A stretch of 34,631 nt of DNA from Streptomyces sp. F001 (GCF_004187715.1 NZ_QZWF01000013.1:155679-190309), one strand, 5' to 3'. Positions 1 through 8,405 are shown, counted from the stretch's first letter. Made by a program: numbers and translations. Notes: generated by a model not told the origin, from the letters alone.

Positions 1-50
1 GGGAGCGGTCGGCGGTGCAGCCGGATGGACAGGCTCGTTTCCCAACTTCC

Positions 51-1361
51 TTATTCCACGTGCCCGTTCTGATCGGCCAGCTCCCTCGGCGTGAGCGGAT
101 TCATAGCGGTCACGTCACGCGGGGCGATGGACAGGCCCTGCCAGTGGACCGGCATGGGCTGCTGGTCCTCGTCGCGCGCTATGTGGTGGAAGCCGATGTT
201 CACCCAGACCACGGGGTGTTTGAGGGCCTGTCCGTTCACCCACCTGTCGACGGACTTTCCATGGCCGGCGCCGCAGTTGGGCAGGTTGTCGCTGGCGAAC
301 TGCTCGCACTTGTTGTACTCGGTGAAGTACACGTCGTGCTTGGTGTAGCCGCGCCCGGGGTACGTGGCGCTGGGGCCGGGGACGATCTCGTACGAGCGGT
401 CGTGACCGTCCTTGTTCTTGCCGGTCGCGCTGACGACCCGCCACCAGCGCATGTTCCTGGCGTCGCCCGCGAGTTCCTTGGTGACCGGGGTGCGGGTCGT
501 CTTGTTGCTCGGTGCCGGGCGGCCCGCCGCGGGCGCGCTGACCTTGGAGTCGTACTGCTCGATCTTCCCCTTGGATGAGCCGTCGAGGTTGAAGTTGAGC
601 CGCCAGAAGACGTTGTGGCTGTGGCTGGTGGCGTAGTCCTTGGCGCCCTTGCCGATCGGCCAGCCGCGACCGTCGCCGGCGTCGTAGTCCTCGGGGGCGA
701 GGGTGCCGGTGGCGCCGACGTTCATGTTGATCGTGCCGTCGTCCTGGAAGCGCCACTCGGTGATGTACTCGTACCAGCCGACCTGGTTGACGGTGTAGAC
801 GAGCAGGTCCTTGCCCTGCTTCTGGAACACCTTGTTCGCCGCGTCGCCCTGCATGCGGTAGGCGTGGCCACGCGAACGGGTCGTGGTGCACAGCCCCTTG
901 ACGTTCTCGCGGGAGGGGTCCCAGGCCTCGGGGACCCGAACGGTCTTGATCGTGCCGCCGGGGCACTCGCCGGGCGCCAGGTCCATCAGGCCCTGACCGA
1001 AACCGGCCTGGGTGAGGTCGCTGTACTCGTTCTTGCCGTCGTCGTACGGCACGTGGATCTGCCCGAGCTTGGCGGTGGCCAGCACCTTGATGGGCCGGGA
1101 CTCGCCCGGCGGCTGGTACGAGATGTGCTCCAGGACGAGGCCGGCCTCCTTGTGGTAGCGCCAGCACATGCGCCAGGTGGTGCCGGTCGAGAGCTTCTGC
1201 TCGATGCGGTACGCGGCGCTGCACTCGGCCGCCGGGGCCGGGGCGGCCTTGGGCTGGGCCGCGGCCGGACCCGCCCCGGTCGTGGTGCCGGCGGCCAGCC
1301 CGGCCACGGCGAGGGCCAGGGCCGTCCGCCTGCGGGCACGGCTGTTTCTGATCACGGGCAT
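51..1361 (-). CDS. Secreted copper amine oxidase catalytic-domain protein
   Basis: Likely a secreted copper/topaquinone amine oxidase catalytic unit, oxidising primary amines to aldehydes with release of ammonia and H2O2. The start is the ATG at 1361, with GGGGAG about 10 nt upstream; the upstream in-frame ATG at 1403 lies in a palindrome and has no RBS. Numbering from 1361 gives 436 aa. The N-terminus is Arg-rich, then hydrophobic, ending near GPAAAQ (signal peptide). Family-like motifs are: YSDL with D115 as the possible catalytic base; VGWYEY, where Y197 is the expected topaquinone precursor; HSH (H247/H249) and GFHH (H393) as the three copper ligands; and a PMPV...MNP C-terminus. Full-length family members run to about 640 residues and carry N2/N3 domains, which are absent here but appear to be encoded by the gene just upstream. 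The residue before the TPQ tyrosine is Trp, where the family has Asn. Family assignment is fairly sure; activity is unproven. Confidence 0.8.
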   Translation of the reverse strand: MPVIRNSRARRRTALALAVAGLAAGTTTGAGPAAAQPKAAPAPAAECSAAYRIEQKLSTGTTWRMCWRYHKEAGLVLEHISYQPPGESRPIKVLATAKLGQIHVPYDDGKNEYSDLTQAGFGQGLMDLAPGECPGGTIKTVRVPEAWDPSRENVKGLCTTTRSRGHAYRMQGDAANKVFQKQGKDLLVYTVNQVGWYEYITEWRFQDDGTINMNVGATGTLAPEDYDAGDGRGWPIGKGAKDYATSHSHNVFWRLNFNLDGSSKGKIEQYDSKVSAPAAGRPAPSNKTTRTPVTKELAGDARNMRWWRVVSATGKNKDGHDRSYEIVPGPSATYPGRGYTKHDVYFTEYNKCEQFASDNLPNCGAGHGKSVDRWVNGQALKHPVVWVNIGFHHIARDEDQQPMPVHWQGLSIAPRDVTAMNPLTPRELADQNGHVE

Positions 1362-1386
1362 GACGAAGTGACTCCCCTGCGGAAGG

Positions 1387-1404
1387 CTTGCTCCATGGAG
1401 CAAG
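1387..1404. repeat. 18-bp perfect palindrome between the two amine oxidase genes
   Basis: CTTGCTCCATGGAGCAAG reads the same on both strands. It lies in the 82-nt gap between the stop of the N-domain gene and the RBS of the catalytic-domain gene. In RNA it could fold as a 7-bp stem with a CATG loop. It could be an operator, a processing site or a weak intra-operonic attenuator; the sequence does not decide. Confidence 0.55.
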
Positions 1405-1443
1405 TTGGAAAAGTGGACTGGCTTTCGGCGCGAGCGCGGCGGC

Positions 1444-2268
1444 TCAGCGGTCGAGCTCGGCCACCTTGCGGGCGCTCAGATCGATCACCAGGGAACGGGC
1501 GTCGATCCACGACCCGTTCTTCACCTTGGGGAACAGCCGCACACAGCGGTGCTCGCCGCACTGGTCGAGTGCGGCGGGCTGGGCGCCGGGCGACGCCCGG
1601 TAGACCATGCTGTTGAGCAGCAGTTGGTCGGGCGAGGTGAGTTCCCTGCCGGTGGCGTCCTTGTAGTCCGCCTTCAGGCCCGCGCCCAGTGGATCGGCGA
1701 TCAGCAGCCGGGCGGCCTCGGTGGCCTCGGCGCGGGTCAGCGGCGGCTGGACGCCCTGCTGGGTGCCGGTCCGCTCGACCTTCCCCGTCTCGAGATTGAC
1801 GGTCCTGGTGACGAGCGTGTCGTGACGGTAGTCGTAGAACGTGGCCTCGGCGCGCCGGGGCGCGTCCGGGTCGTCCAGCTCGCCGGCCTCCGGGTCCGCG
1901 AGGTCGACACCCAGTCGCTGCGGCCCACGGCCCCCGTCGACGTCCTCACCGGAGGTCCGCAGCTGCCGGCTGAGGGCGATCCGCTCGACCTGCTCGATCT
2001 CGTCGTCGGTGAGCGGGTCCCGGCCCGTGCCCTTCTCGCCCTCGACCGGGGCTTCCTCCACCACACCGGGCGGAACCGCTGCCTGGCCCTGCTCGCCGGG
2101 CCCCTGGGCCGCCTGCTGGGCGCTCTGCCCGCCGGCCGTCCCCCCGGACGTGTCGTCCGCTCCCGCCGTACCGGGCAGCGTGACGCCGACCATCACGGCG
2201 GTACCCGCCACCGCAATGGCCGCACCGGCCACCACCTTGCCCAGATGGCGGTGCACTATCTTGCGCAC
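1444..2268 (-). CDS. Secreted protein resembling copper amine oxidase N2/N3 domains
   Basis: A secreted protein of 274 aa. The start is GTG at 2268 with AGGGGGA 4-5 nt upstream. The N-terminus MRKIVHRHLGKVVAG leads into a hydrophobic stretch ending at about GTAGADD, a Sec-type signal peptide. A low-complexity Gly/Gln linker (about residues 38-75) follows. Then comes a segment beginning LTDDEIEQVERIAL, and later a strand pattern (VTRTVNLETGKVERT) followed by QPPLTRAEATEAARLLIADP. This pattern resembles the N2/N3 domains that precede the catalytic domain in ordinary copper amine oxidases. The next gene on the same strand encodes a catalytic domain lacking exactly these regions, so the two are probably one enzyme in two polypeptides. 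Two cysteines in CGEHRC may form a disulfide. The domain call is by pattern only. Confidence 0.6.
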   Translation of the reverse strand: MRKIVHRHLGKVVAGAAIAVAGTAVMVGVTLPGTAGADDTSGGTAGGQSAQQAAQGPGEQGQAAVPPGVVEEAPVEGEKGTGRDPLTDDEIEQVERIALSRQLRTSGEDVDGGRGPQRLGVDLADPEAGELDDPDAPRRAEATFYDYRHDTLVTRTVNLETGKVERTGTQQGVQPPLTRAEATEAARLLIADPLGAGLKADYKDATGRELTSPDQLLLNSMVYRASPGAQPAALDQCGEHRCVRLFPKVKNGSWIDARSLVIDLSARKVAELDR

Positions 2269-2324
2269 ATTTTCCCCCTACTCCCCCTGACTCCTCGGGA
2301 GTACGTGTTTGCCCCACTGGTTCG

Positions 2325-2340
2325 GCATACCTGGGTATGC
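2325..2340. promoter_or_regulatory. Palindromic operator candidate between amine oxidase operon and glgX
   Basis: GCATACC-TG-GGTATGC has perfect 7-bp arms around a 2-nt centre, in the divergent gap between the amine oxidase operon and glgX. It is flanked on both sides by ACTGGT. A TTGCCC hexamer at 2309-2314 could be a -35 for glgX, but no good -10 stands out. It looks like a dimeric regulator site; the regulator is unknown. Confidence 0.4.
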
Positions 2341-2450
2341 ACTGGTCGATCGGTAAGAGGGCAGTAAGCCGGAGGGGGTTCCATCACTTTCGGGGAGACT
2401 CGGTGTCAAGGCGGCCCCACCGGGGCGGCACACCTGGAAGAGTCGTGTCC

Positions 2451-4559
2451 ATGCAGGTCTGGCCTGGAGAGGCATATCCGCTCGGCGCCACCTACGACGG
2501 CGCCGGCACCAATTTCGCGGTCTTCACGGAGGCCGCGGACCGAGTAGAGCTGTGTCTGCTGCACGACGACGGCTCCGAGACGGCGGTGGAACTGCGGGAG
2601 AGCGACGCGTTCGTGCGGCACACGTACCTGCCCGGCGTCATGCCGGGGCAGCGGTACGGCTACCGCGTGCACGGCCCGTACGCCCCGGAGCGGGGTCTGC
2701 GCTGCAACTCCGCGAAGCTGCTGCTCGACCCGTACGCGCGCGCGATCAGCGGCTCGATCGAGTGGGGCGAGGAGGTCTACGGCTACCCGTTCGGCGCACC
2801 CGACCGGCGCAACGACCTGGACTCCGCCCCGCACACCATGTCGTCGGTCGTGGTGAACCCGTACTTCGACTGGGGCGACGACCGGCGGCCGCGCACCGAG
2901 TACCACCACACGGTGATCTACGAGGCCCATGTGAAGGGCCTGACGATGCGGCACCCCGGGCTGCCGGAGGAACTGCGCGGCACCTATGCGGCACTCGCCC
3001 ATCCGGCGGTCATCGAGCACCTGACCGGGCTGGGCGTGACCGCCCTGGAGCTCATGCCCGTACACCAGTTCGTCAATGACCACCGTCTGGTGGACATGGG
3101 CCTGAACAACTACTGGGGCTACAACACCATCGGCTTCTTCGCCCCGCACAACGCGTACGCCTCCTGGGGCGACCGCGGGCAGCAGGTCCTGGAGTTCAAG
3201 TCGGCGGTGCGCGCGCTGCACGAGGCCGGGATCGAGGTCATCCTGGACGTCGTCTACAACCACACCGCCGAGGGCAACCACCTCGGTCCCACGCTGTCCT
3301 TCCGGGGCCTGGACAACCCGTCGTACTACCGTCTCGCGGACGACCCCCGCTACTACATGGACACCACCGGGACCGGGAACTCCCTGCTCATGCGGTCCCC
3401 GCACGTTCTGCAGCTGATCATGGACTCGCTGCGGTACTGGGTCACCGAGATGCACGTCGACGGCTTCCGCTTCGACCTCGCCGCCACACTGGCCCGCCAG
3501 TTCCACGAGGTGGACCGGCTGTCGTCGTTCTTCGACCTGGTGCAGCAGGACCCGGTCGTGTCGCAGGTGAAACTGATCGCCGAGCCGTGGGACGTGGGCG
3601 AGGGCGGCTACCAGGTGGGCAACTTTCCGCCCCTGTGGACGGAGTGGAACGGCAAGTACCGCGACACCGTACGGGACCTGTGGCGGGGCGAGCAGCGCAC
3701 GCTCGCGGAGTTCGCCTCCCGGCTCACCGGCTCCTCGGACCTCTACCAGGACGACGGCCGCCGCCCCCTCGCCTCCATCAACTTCGTGACCTGCCACGAC
3801 GGCTTCACCCTGCACGACCTGGTCTCCTACGACCACAAGCACAACGAGGCCAACGGCGAGGACAACCGCGACGGCGAGAGCCACAACCGGTCCTGGAACT
3901 GCGGCGCGGAGGGCGAGACCGACGACCCGGCCGTGCTGGAGCTGCGGGCCCGGCAGATGCGGAACTTCATCGCCACGCTGATGCTGTCCCAGGGTGTGCC
4001 GATGATCAGCCACGGCGACGAGTTCGCCCGCACCCAGCGCGGCAACAACAACGCATACTGCCAGGACAGCGAGCTGTCCTGGGTGGTGTGGCCCGAGGAC
4101 GGCAGCGACCTGTTCGACTTCACGCGCGCGATGGTGTGGCTGCGCAAGGACCACCCCGTCTTCCGCAGGCGGCGCTTCTTCCACGGGCGGCCCGTGGAGG
4201 GCACCCACGACGACCTGTCCGACATCGCGTGGTTCACGCCGGAGGGCCGGGAGATGACCCAACGGGACTGGGAGTCCGCCCAGGCGTCCGCGCTGACGGT
4301 GTTCCTCAACGGCAACGCGATCTCCGAGCCCGGTGCGCGCGGGGAACGCATCACCGACGACTCCTTCCTGCTGATGTTCAACGCCTCACCCAAGGCGCTG
4401 GACTTCGTCGTGCCGGTCGATCACGGACACCAGTGGCACGTCGTCGTCGACACCGCCCGACCCGACGCGGTGCCGCCCGGCACGGACGCGAAGGTGGCTG
4501 CCGGCGACCGTCTGACACTGCCGGACCGCAGTCTCACGGTGTTGCAGCGGCCCGCCTAG
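2451..4559 (+). CDS. glgX: Glycogen debranching enzyme GlgX/TreX (GH13)
   Basis: Isoamylase-type debranching enzyme that hydrolyses alpha-1,6 branches of glycogen and releases linear malto-oligosaccharides in the cytoplasm. The start is ATG 2451 (MQVWPGEAYP) with GGAAGAG 8 nt upstream; GTG 2445 is possible. At 702 aa it has the usual family length. The N-terminal CBM48-like domain (about residues 1-130) is followed by the GH13 barrel. The barrel carries DVVYNH (266-271), DGFRFD with nucleophile D342, IAEPWD with acid/base E378, and TCHD with D450. GlgX, TreY and TreZ together form the TreXYZ route from glycogen to trehalose, and treY follows after 92 nt. Confidence 0.95.
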   Translation: MQVWPGEAYPLGATYDGAGTNFAVFTEAADRVELCLLHDDGSETAVELRESDAFVRHTYLPGVMPGQRYGYRVHGPYAPERGLRCNSAKLLLDPYARAISGSIEWGEEVYGYPFGAPDRRNDLDSAPHTMSSVVVNPYFDWGDDRRPRTEYHHTVIYEAHVKGLTMRHPGLPEELRGTYAALAHPAVIEHLTGLGVTALELMPVHQFVNDHRLVDMGLNNYWGYNTIGFFAPHNAYASWGDRGQQVLEFKSAVRALHEAGIEVILDVVYNHTAEGNHLGPTLSFRGLDNPSYYRLADDPRYYMDTTGTGNSLLMRSPHVLQLIMDSLRYWVTEMHVDGFRFDLAATLARQFHEVDRLSSFFDLVQQDPVVSQVKLIAEPWDVGEGGYQVGNFPPLWTEWNGKYRDTVRDLWRGEQRTLAEFASRLTGSSDLYQDDGRRPLASINFVTCHDGFTLHDLVSYDHKHNEANGEDNRDGESHNRSWNCGAEGETDDPAVLELRARQMRNFIATLMLSQGVPMISHGDEFARTQRGNNNAYCQDSELSWVVWPEDGSDLFDFTRAMVWLRKDHPVFRRRRFFHGRPVEGTHDDLSDIAWFTPEGREMTQRDWESAQASALTVFLNGNAISEPGARGERITDDSFLLMFNASPKALDFVVPVDHGHQWHVVVDTARPDAVPPGTDAKVAAGDRLTLPDRSLTVLQRPA

Positions 4560-4651
4560 GTGTGGACTCGAGAGAGCCCCGCTGCCGCGCTCGTCACTCA
4601 CGCGCAGGGGACGATGACAGGAAACCCGGCGGGGCGGGTACGTAGCTTTCC

Positions 4652-7000
4652 ATGACACCTGAGCGTCCTGACCCGGTGGTGCCCACGGCCACCTACCGGC
4701 TGCAGCTGCAGCCCGAGTTCCCGTTCGGGGCCGCGGCGGCGGCCGTGCCGTACCTGGCCTCGCTCGGCGTCTCGCATCTGCACCTCTCCCCTGTCCTGGA
4801 GGCCGTACCGGGCTCACTGCACGGATACGACGTCGTGGACCACGCGCGCGTGCGCGCCGAGCTGGGCGGCGAGGACGCACTGCGCGCGCTCGCCCGCACC
4901 GCGAAGGAGCACGGCCTGGGGCTGGTGCTGGACATCGTGCCGAACCACATGGCCATGGCCCCGCGGCACAACCGCGCCCTGTGGGAGGTGCTGCGGGAGG
5001 GACCCAAGTCGCCGTATGCGCGGTGGTTCGACATCGACTGGGAGGCGCAGGGCGGTCAGGTGCTGCTGCCGGTGCTCGGGCAGCCGCTCGGCGCCGAGAT
5101 CGACCGTCTGGAGGTCGACGGCGACGTCCTGCGCTACCACGACCATGCCTTCCCGCTGCGTGAGGGCACCGAGGAGCTGCCGGTGCCGCAGCTCCTGGAT
5201 GCACAGTGGTACCGCCCGGTGTGGTGGCGGCTGGCCCGTACCGAGCTCAACTACCGGCGTTTCTTCAGCATTTCGGAGCTCATCGGGCTGCGGGTGGAGG
5301 TACCGGAGGTCTTCGAGGCCACACACGCCAAGATCCTGCAGCTCCTGCACGACGGTGTGGTGGACGGGCTGCGTATCGACCACCCCGACGGGCTCGCCGA
5401 TCCCGACGCCTACCTGCAGCGCCTGCACGAGGCGACCGGCGGCCGCTGGACGGTCGTGGAGAAGATCCTCTCCGACGGGGAGCACCTGCCGGCCTCCTGG
5501 CCTGTCGCGGGCACCACGGGCTACGACGCCCTGCGGCACGTCGACGGCCTGTTCACGGATCCCGCGGGCGCCGGGGAACTCCTCGGCCAGTACCGGCGGT
5601 TCGCCGCCCCCCAGACGGACCGGGGCGGGAACTGGGAGGCGACGGTGCGCCGCGCCGCGTACCGGGTGCTCGAGCACGAGCTGGCCGCCGAGGTGGACCG
5701 GCTGACCCGGGTGGCGAGCCGGCTCTGCGTCACGTCGCCGGATCCCGCGCTGCGCGACCGCGCGCCCTGGGCGCTGCACACCGCCCTGCGGGAACTGCTC
5801 GTGCGGATACAGGTCTACCGGCCGTACGAGTCCGGCGACGCCGCTTCCGTCGTCACCGAGGAGGCCGCCGCGCAGGCCCGGGCGGCCTTCGTCGTGCCCG
5901 AGGAGGCCGGTGCGGTCGACGTGGTGCGCGGCCTGGTGCTCGGGCGCCACGGTGACGGTCCGGACCATCTGGAGTTCCGCGCCCGGTTCGCGCAGACGGC
6001 ATCGGCGCTGCGCGCGAAGTCCGTGGAGGACACTGCGTTCTACCGCTATGTGCCGCTGTTGTCGGCGACCGAGGTGGGCGGGAATCCGGGGAGCCCCGCC
6101 ATGCCTCCGGAGGACTTTCACGCCTACTGCGCGCGCGTGCAGCGCGACTGGCCCGGCACCGGGACCGTGGTGTCCACACACGACACCAAGCGCAGCGCGG
6201 ACCTGCGGGCGGCGCTGGCCGTGCTCACCGAGTGTCCGCAGCTCTGGGCGGACACGCTGGCCGAGGTGACCCGCACGGGCGAGGGCGTACCGGACGCCCA
6301 GCTCGCGTGGGCGGCCTGGCAGACGGTGTTCGGACTCGGCCCGGCGGATCCGGACCGGGTGCAGCGGGCGCTGCTCAAGCACATCCGGGAAGCCGGGCTG
6401 TACACGAGCTGGACGGAACAGGAGCCCCCGTACGAGGAGGCGGTGGCGGCGTTCGTCGCGGCGGGGCCGTGCGGGGCCCCGGGCGAACGGGTGCACGCCC
6501 TCCGCGGCACGCTGGAGCCGCACATCCGGGCGAACATGCTCGGCACCGCGCTGGTCCACCTGACGATGCCGGGGGTGCCGGACCTGTACCAGGGCACGGA
6601 GGGCGAGTACCGCGCGCTGGTCGATCCGGACAATCGCCGGCCCGCCGGGTTCCCGCCCGGGGACCTTGGCGACAAGGGGGCGGTGACCGGGGCGGCGCTG
6701 CGGCTGCGCAGGCGGCGGCCGGAGGTGTTCGGGGACGCGGCCACGTACGCGCCACTGCCCGCCGAGGGGCCCGCGGCGTCCCACTGTGCGGCGTACGTGC
6801 GCTCCGGGGAGGTCGTCACCGCCGTCACGCGGCTGTCGCTGCGGCTGGCGGAGGCGGGCGGCTGGCGTGACACGCGGCTGACGCTGCCGCCGGGTCGCTG
6901 GGCCGACGTACTGGCTCCGGAGCGGGAGTTCACCGGGCACGCGCGCGTGGACGACCTTTTCGCGCCACTGCCGGTCGCCCTGCTGGAGAGGGTGGGCTGA
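4652..7000 (+). CDS. treY: Malto-oligosyltrehalose synthase TreY
   Basis: Intramolecular transglycosylase that converts the reducing-end alpha-1,4 bond of a malto-oligosaccharide to alpha,alpha-1,1, giving maltooligosyltrehalose for TreZ. The ATG at 4652 begins MTPERPDPVVPTATYRLQLQ; the TYRLQL motif near residue 14 is typical of TreY N-termini. GH13 landmarks are DIVPNHMA (94-101), DGLRIDHPDG with nucleophile D243, VVEKIL with E270, and STHDTKRS in the C-terminal half. Length (782 aa) is normal. No strong RBS precedes the start; a GGGCGGG stretch lies about 14 nt upstream. It probably shares a transcript with glgX. Confidence 0.95.
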   Translation: MTPERPDPVVPTATYRLQLQPEFPFGAAAAAVPYLASLGVSHLHLSPVLEAVPGSLHGYDVVDHARVRAELGGEDALRALARTAKEHGLGLVLDIVPNHMAMAPRHNRALWEVLREGPKSPYARWFDIDWEAQGGQVLLPVLGQPLGAEIDRLEVDGDVLRYHDHAFPLREGTEELPVPQLLDAQWYRPVWWRLARTELNYRRFFSISELIGLRVEVPEVFEATHAKILQLLHDGVVDGLRIDHPDGLADPDAYLQRLHEATGGRWTVVEKILSDGEHLPASWPVAGTTGYDALRHVDGLFTDPAGAGELLGQYRRFAAPQTDRGGNWEATVRRAAYRVLEHELAAEVDRLTRVASRLCVTSPDPALRDRAPWALHTALRELLVRIQVYRPYESGDAASVVTEEAAAQARAAFVVPEEAGAVDVVRGLVLGRHGDGPDHLEFRARFAQTASALRAKSVEDTAFYRYVPLLSATEVGGNPGSPAMPPEDFHAYCARVQRDWPGTGTVVSTHDTKRSADLRAALAVLTECPQLWADTLAEVTRTGEGVPDAQLAWAAWQTVFGLGPADPDRVQRALLKHIREAGLYTSWTEQEPPYEEAVAAFVAAGPCGAPGERVHALRGTLEPHIRANMLGTALVHLTMPGVPDLYQGTEGEYRALVDPDNRRPAGFPPGDLGDKGAVTGAALRLRRRRPEVFGDAATYAPLPAEGPAASHCAAYVRSGEVVTAVTRLSLRLAEAGGWRDTRLTLPPGRWADVLAPEREFTGHARVDDLFAPLPVALLERVG

Positions 7001-7004
7001 AGGG

Positions 7005-7083
7005 CGCGGGGAGCCGTGGGTCCGGCGCCGGAGCCGTTGGCACGGCCGGTGTGCCTCCGGGAGCCCCCTGGCGCCTCCCCGCG
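7005..7083. terminator. Large inverted repeat downstream of treY
   Basis: CGCGGGGAG (7005-7013) is perfectly repeated in inverse as CTCCCCGCG (7075-7083). A 12-bp perfect palindrome, TCCGGCGCCGGA (7021-7032), lies inside. It starts 4 nt after the treY stop and has no T-tract. It is a plausible GC-hairpin terminator, but the loop is long and chance matches are likely in such GC-rich DNA. Confidence 0.35.
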
Positions 7084-7089
7084 GCGTCC

Positions 7090-7120
7090 TTGACACCGCA
7101 CGGAGACCGTGCGGTACTGC
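7090..7120 (+). promoter_or_regulatory. Candidate promoter with dyad in the spacer, upstream of M14 peptidase
   Basis: Consensus -35 TTGACA (7090-7095) is followed by a perfect 8-bp inverted repeat, CCGCACGG-AGA-CCGTGCGG (7096-7114), and then TACTGC (7115-7120) as a possible -10. The spacer is 19 nt, longer than ideal. A repressor bound at the dyad would block RNA polymerase. The peptidase start codon follows at 7143. Confidence 0.45.
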
Positions 7121-7142
7121 GGGTGCGAAGCCGGGCGGAAAC

Positions 7143-8402
7143 ATGACGGGGGTGAGTCTCCTGCCGGAGCTGCGCTACCCCACCGTGACCGAAATCGTGT
7201 CGTCCGCCCGGGCGTTGGCCGCTCAGCACCCCCGCTTGTGTGTCCTCCGGCAGGTCGGCGTCTCCCGCGGCGGCCGCCCCCTGCGTCTGCTGTCCGTCGG
7301 CCGCGCCCCGCGCGCCGTCCTGGTCGTCGCGGGCGCCCACGCGAACGAGCCGACCGGGGGCTCCACACTTCTCACGCTCGCCGAACGGGTCGTGCACGAA
7401 CGCCCGTTGCGCTCCGGTGTGTCCTGGCACTTCCTGCTGTGCGCGGACCCGGACGGGGCGAGCCTGCACGTGACGCCGGCGCCGCGCAGCCTGCTCGACT
7501 ACCACCTCGGCTTCTTCCGGCCCGCGGGCCCGGAGCAGCCGGAGTGGTCGCCGGCCGTGCTGCCGCCGGACCGGTTGCCGCCCGAGACGCGTGCCCTGAC
7601 CGGGGTCATCGACGAGCTGCGCCCGTACCTCCAGGTGACCCTGCACGGGACCGACCTGGGCGGCAGCTGGGTGCAGTTGACGAAGGACGTCCCGGGCCTG
7701 GCCGAGCCGTTCGCCAAGTCGGCGGCGGAGCTGCACATTCCGGTGGAGACGGGCGCTTCGGACGCCGCCGGCTGGCCCGCGGCGGGCCCGGGGGTGCATG
7801 TGATGCCGGGTCCCGGTTCGGGCGCGGCGTACCCGAGCATGCCGGACGACGCACGGCGCAGCACCTGGTACCACGTGCACCGCTACGGTGGTCTGACCGC
7901 GGTCGTGGAGGTGCCGATGTGGGCGAGCGACCTGGTGGACGACCCGGCTCCGCATCCGGCGCCGGCCGCGGCGATGCGCCGCCTCGCGAGCCGGCTGCTG
8001 CGGGACACCCTGGAGGTGGAGCGGGTGCTTGACGAGGCGCAGCCGCGTCTGGAGGGTGTCGACGGGCCCCTGTTACGGGCCGCGAGGTGGGCGCTGGAGC
8101 TGGTGCCGGGGCTGGCCGCGGACTGGAGGCACACACCACCCGCCGACCACACGCGCGCGTATGTGGGCAGCGTCGACGCGTTCGCCCGCCGGCTGCCGCT
8201 GCGTGCCGCGGCGATGCTGTTGCGGGTCCTTCAGGAGAACGACGACCGCGCGGCACCACGCCTCGAGCGGCTCGTCGCGATGTGGAGCGACGCCTTCGCC
8301 GAGCGTTTCCGCGCCCGCTGGGTGCCCTTGGAGCATCAGGTCGAGCACCAGTCCCGCACGGTCGTCGCGGCAGCCCTGCACGCGCGCGAACGATCGGGCT
8401 GA
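7143..8402 (+). CDS. M14-family zinc metallopeptidase, TTA codon-containing
   Basis: Likely a zinc carboxypeptidase-like hydrolase of the M14 superfamily (419 aa), with no signal peptide and so probably cytoplasmic. HANE (H66, E69) and LHGTD (H167) match the three zinc ligands, and E255 in VVEVPMW fits the catalytic glutamate. The ATG at 7143 has GGCGGA just upstream. A second, similar M14 gene lies at 8938-10338 on the opposite strand; both begin with an LRYPTV block and share HANEP, LHG.D.GG and VVE.PMW, so they are paralogues. Codon 311 (8073-8075) is TTA, so translation should need the bldA tRNA. The substrate cannot be read from the sequence. A very strong hairpin begins 4 nt after the stop. 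Confidence 0.8.
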   Translation: MTGVSLLPELRYPTVTEIVSSARALAAQHPRLCVLRQVGVSRGGRPLRLLSVGRAPRAVLVVAGAHANEPTGGSTLLTLAERVVHERPLRSGVSWHFLLCADPDGASLHVTPAPRSLLDYHLGFFRPAGPEQPEWSPAVLPPDRLPPETRALTGVIDELRPYLQVTLHGTDLGGSWVQLTKDVPGLAEPFAKSAAELHIPVETGASDAAGWPAAGPGVHVMPGPGSGAAYPSMPDDARRSTWYHVHRYGGLTAVVEVPMWASDLVDDPAPHPAPAAAMRRLASRLLRDTLEVERVLDEAQPRLEGVDGPLLRAARWALELVPGLAADWRHTPPADHTRAYVGSVDAFARRLPLRAAAMLLRVLQENDDRAAPRLERLVAMWSDAFAERFRARWVPLEHQVEHQSRTVVAAALHARERSG

Positions 8403-8405
8403 AGC

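Noticed and set aside
1362..1403. Upstream ATG at 1403 as the amine oxidase start
   Set aside because: It lies in the 18-bp palindrome with no RBS; the ATG at 1361 has GGGGAG and gives a proper signal peptide.
615..1616. Long plus-strand frame opposite the amine oxidase gene
   Set aside because: It is the antisense shadow of a GC-rich gene, with no recognisable protein features.
2406..4262. 618-codon minus-strand frame opposite glgX
   Set aside because: Val/Gly/Arg-rich antisense frame; glgX on the other strand has all catalytic motifs.
4814..7144. 776-codon minus-strand frame opposite treY
   Set aside because: Arg-rich antisense shadow; treY is unambiguous.
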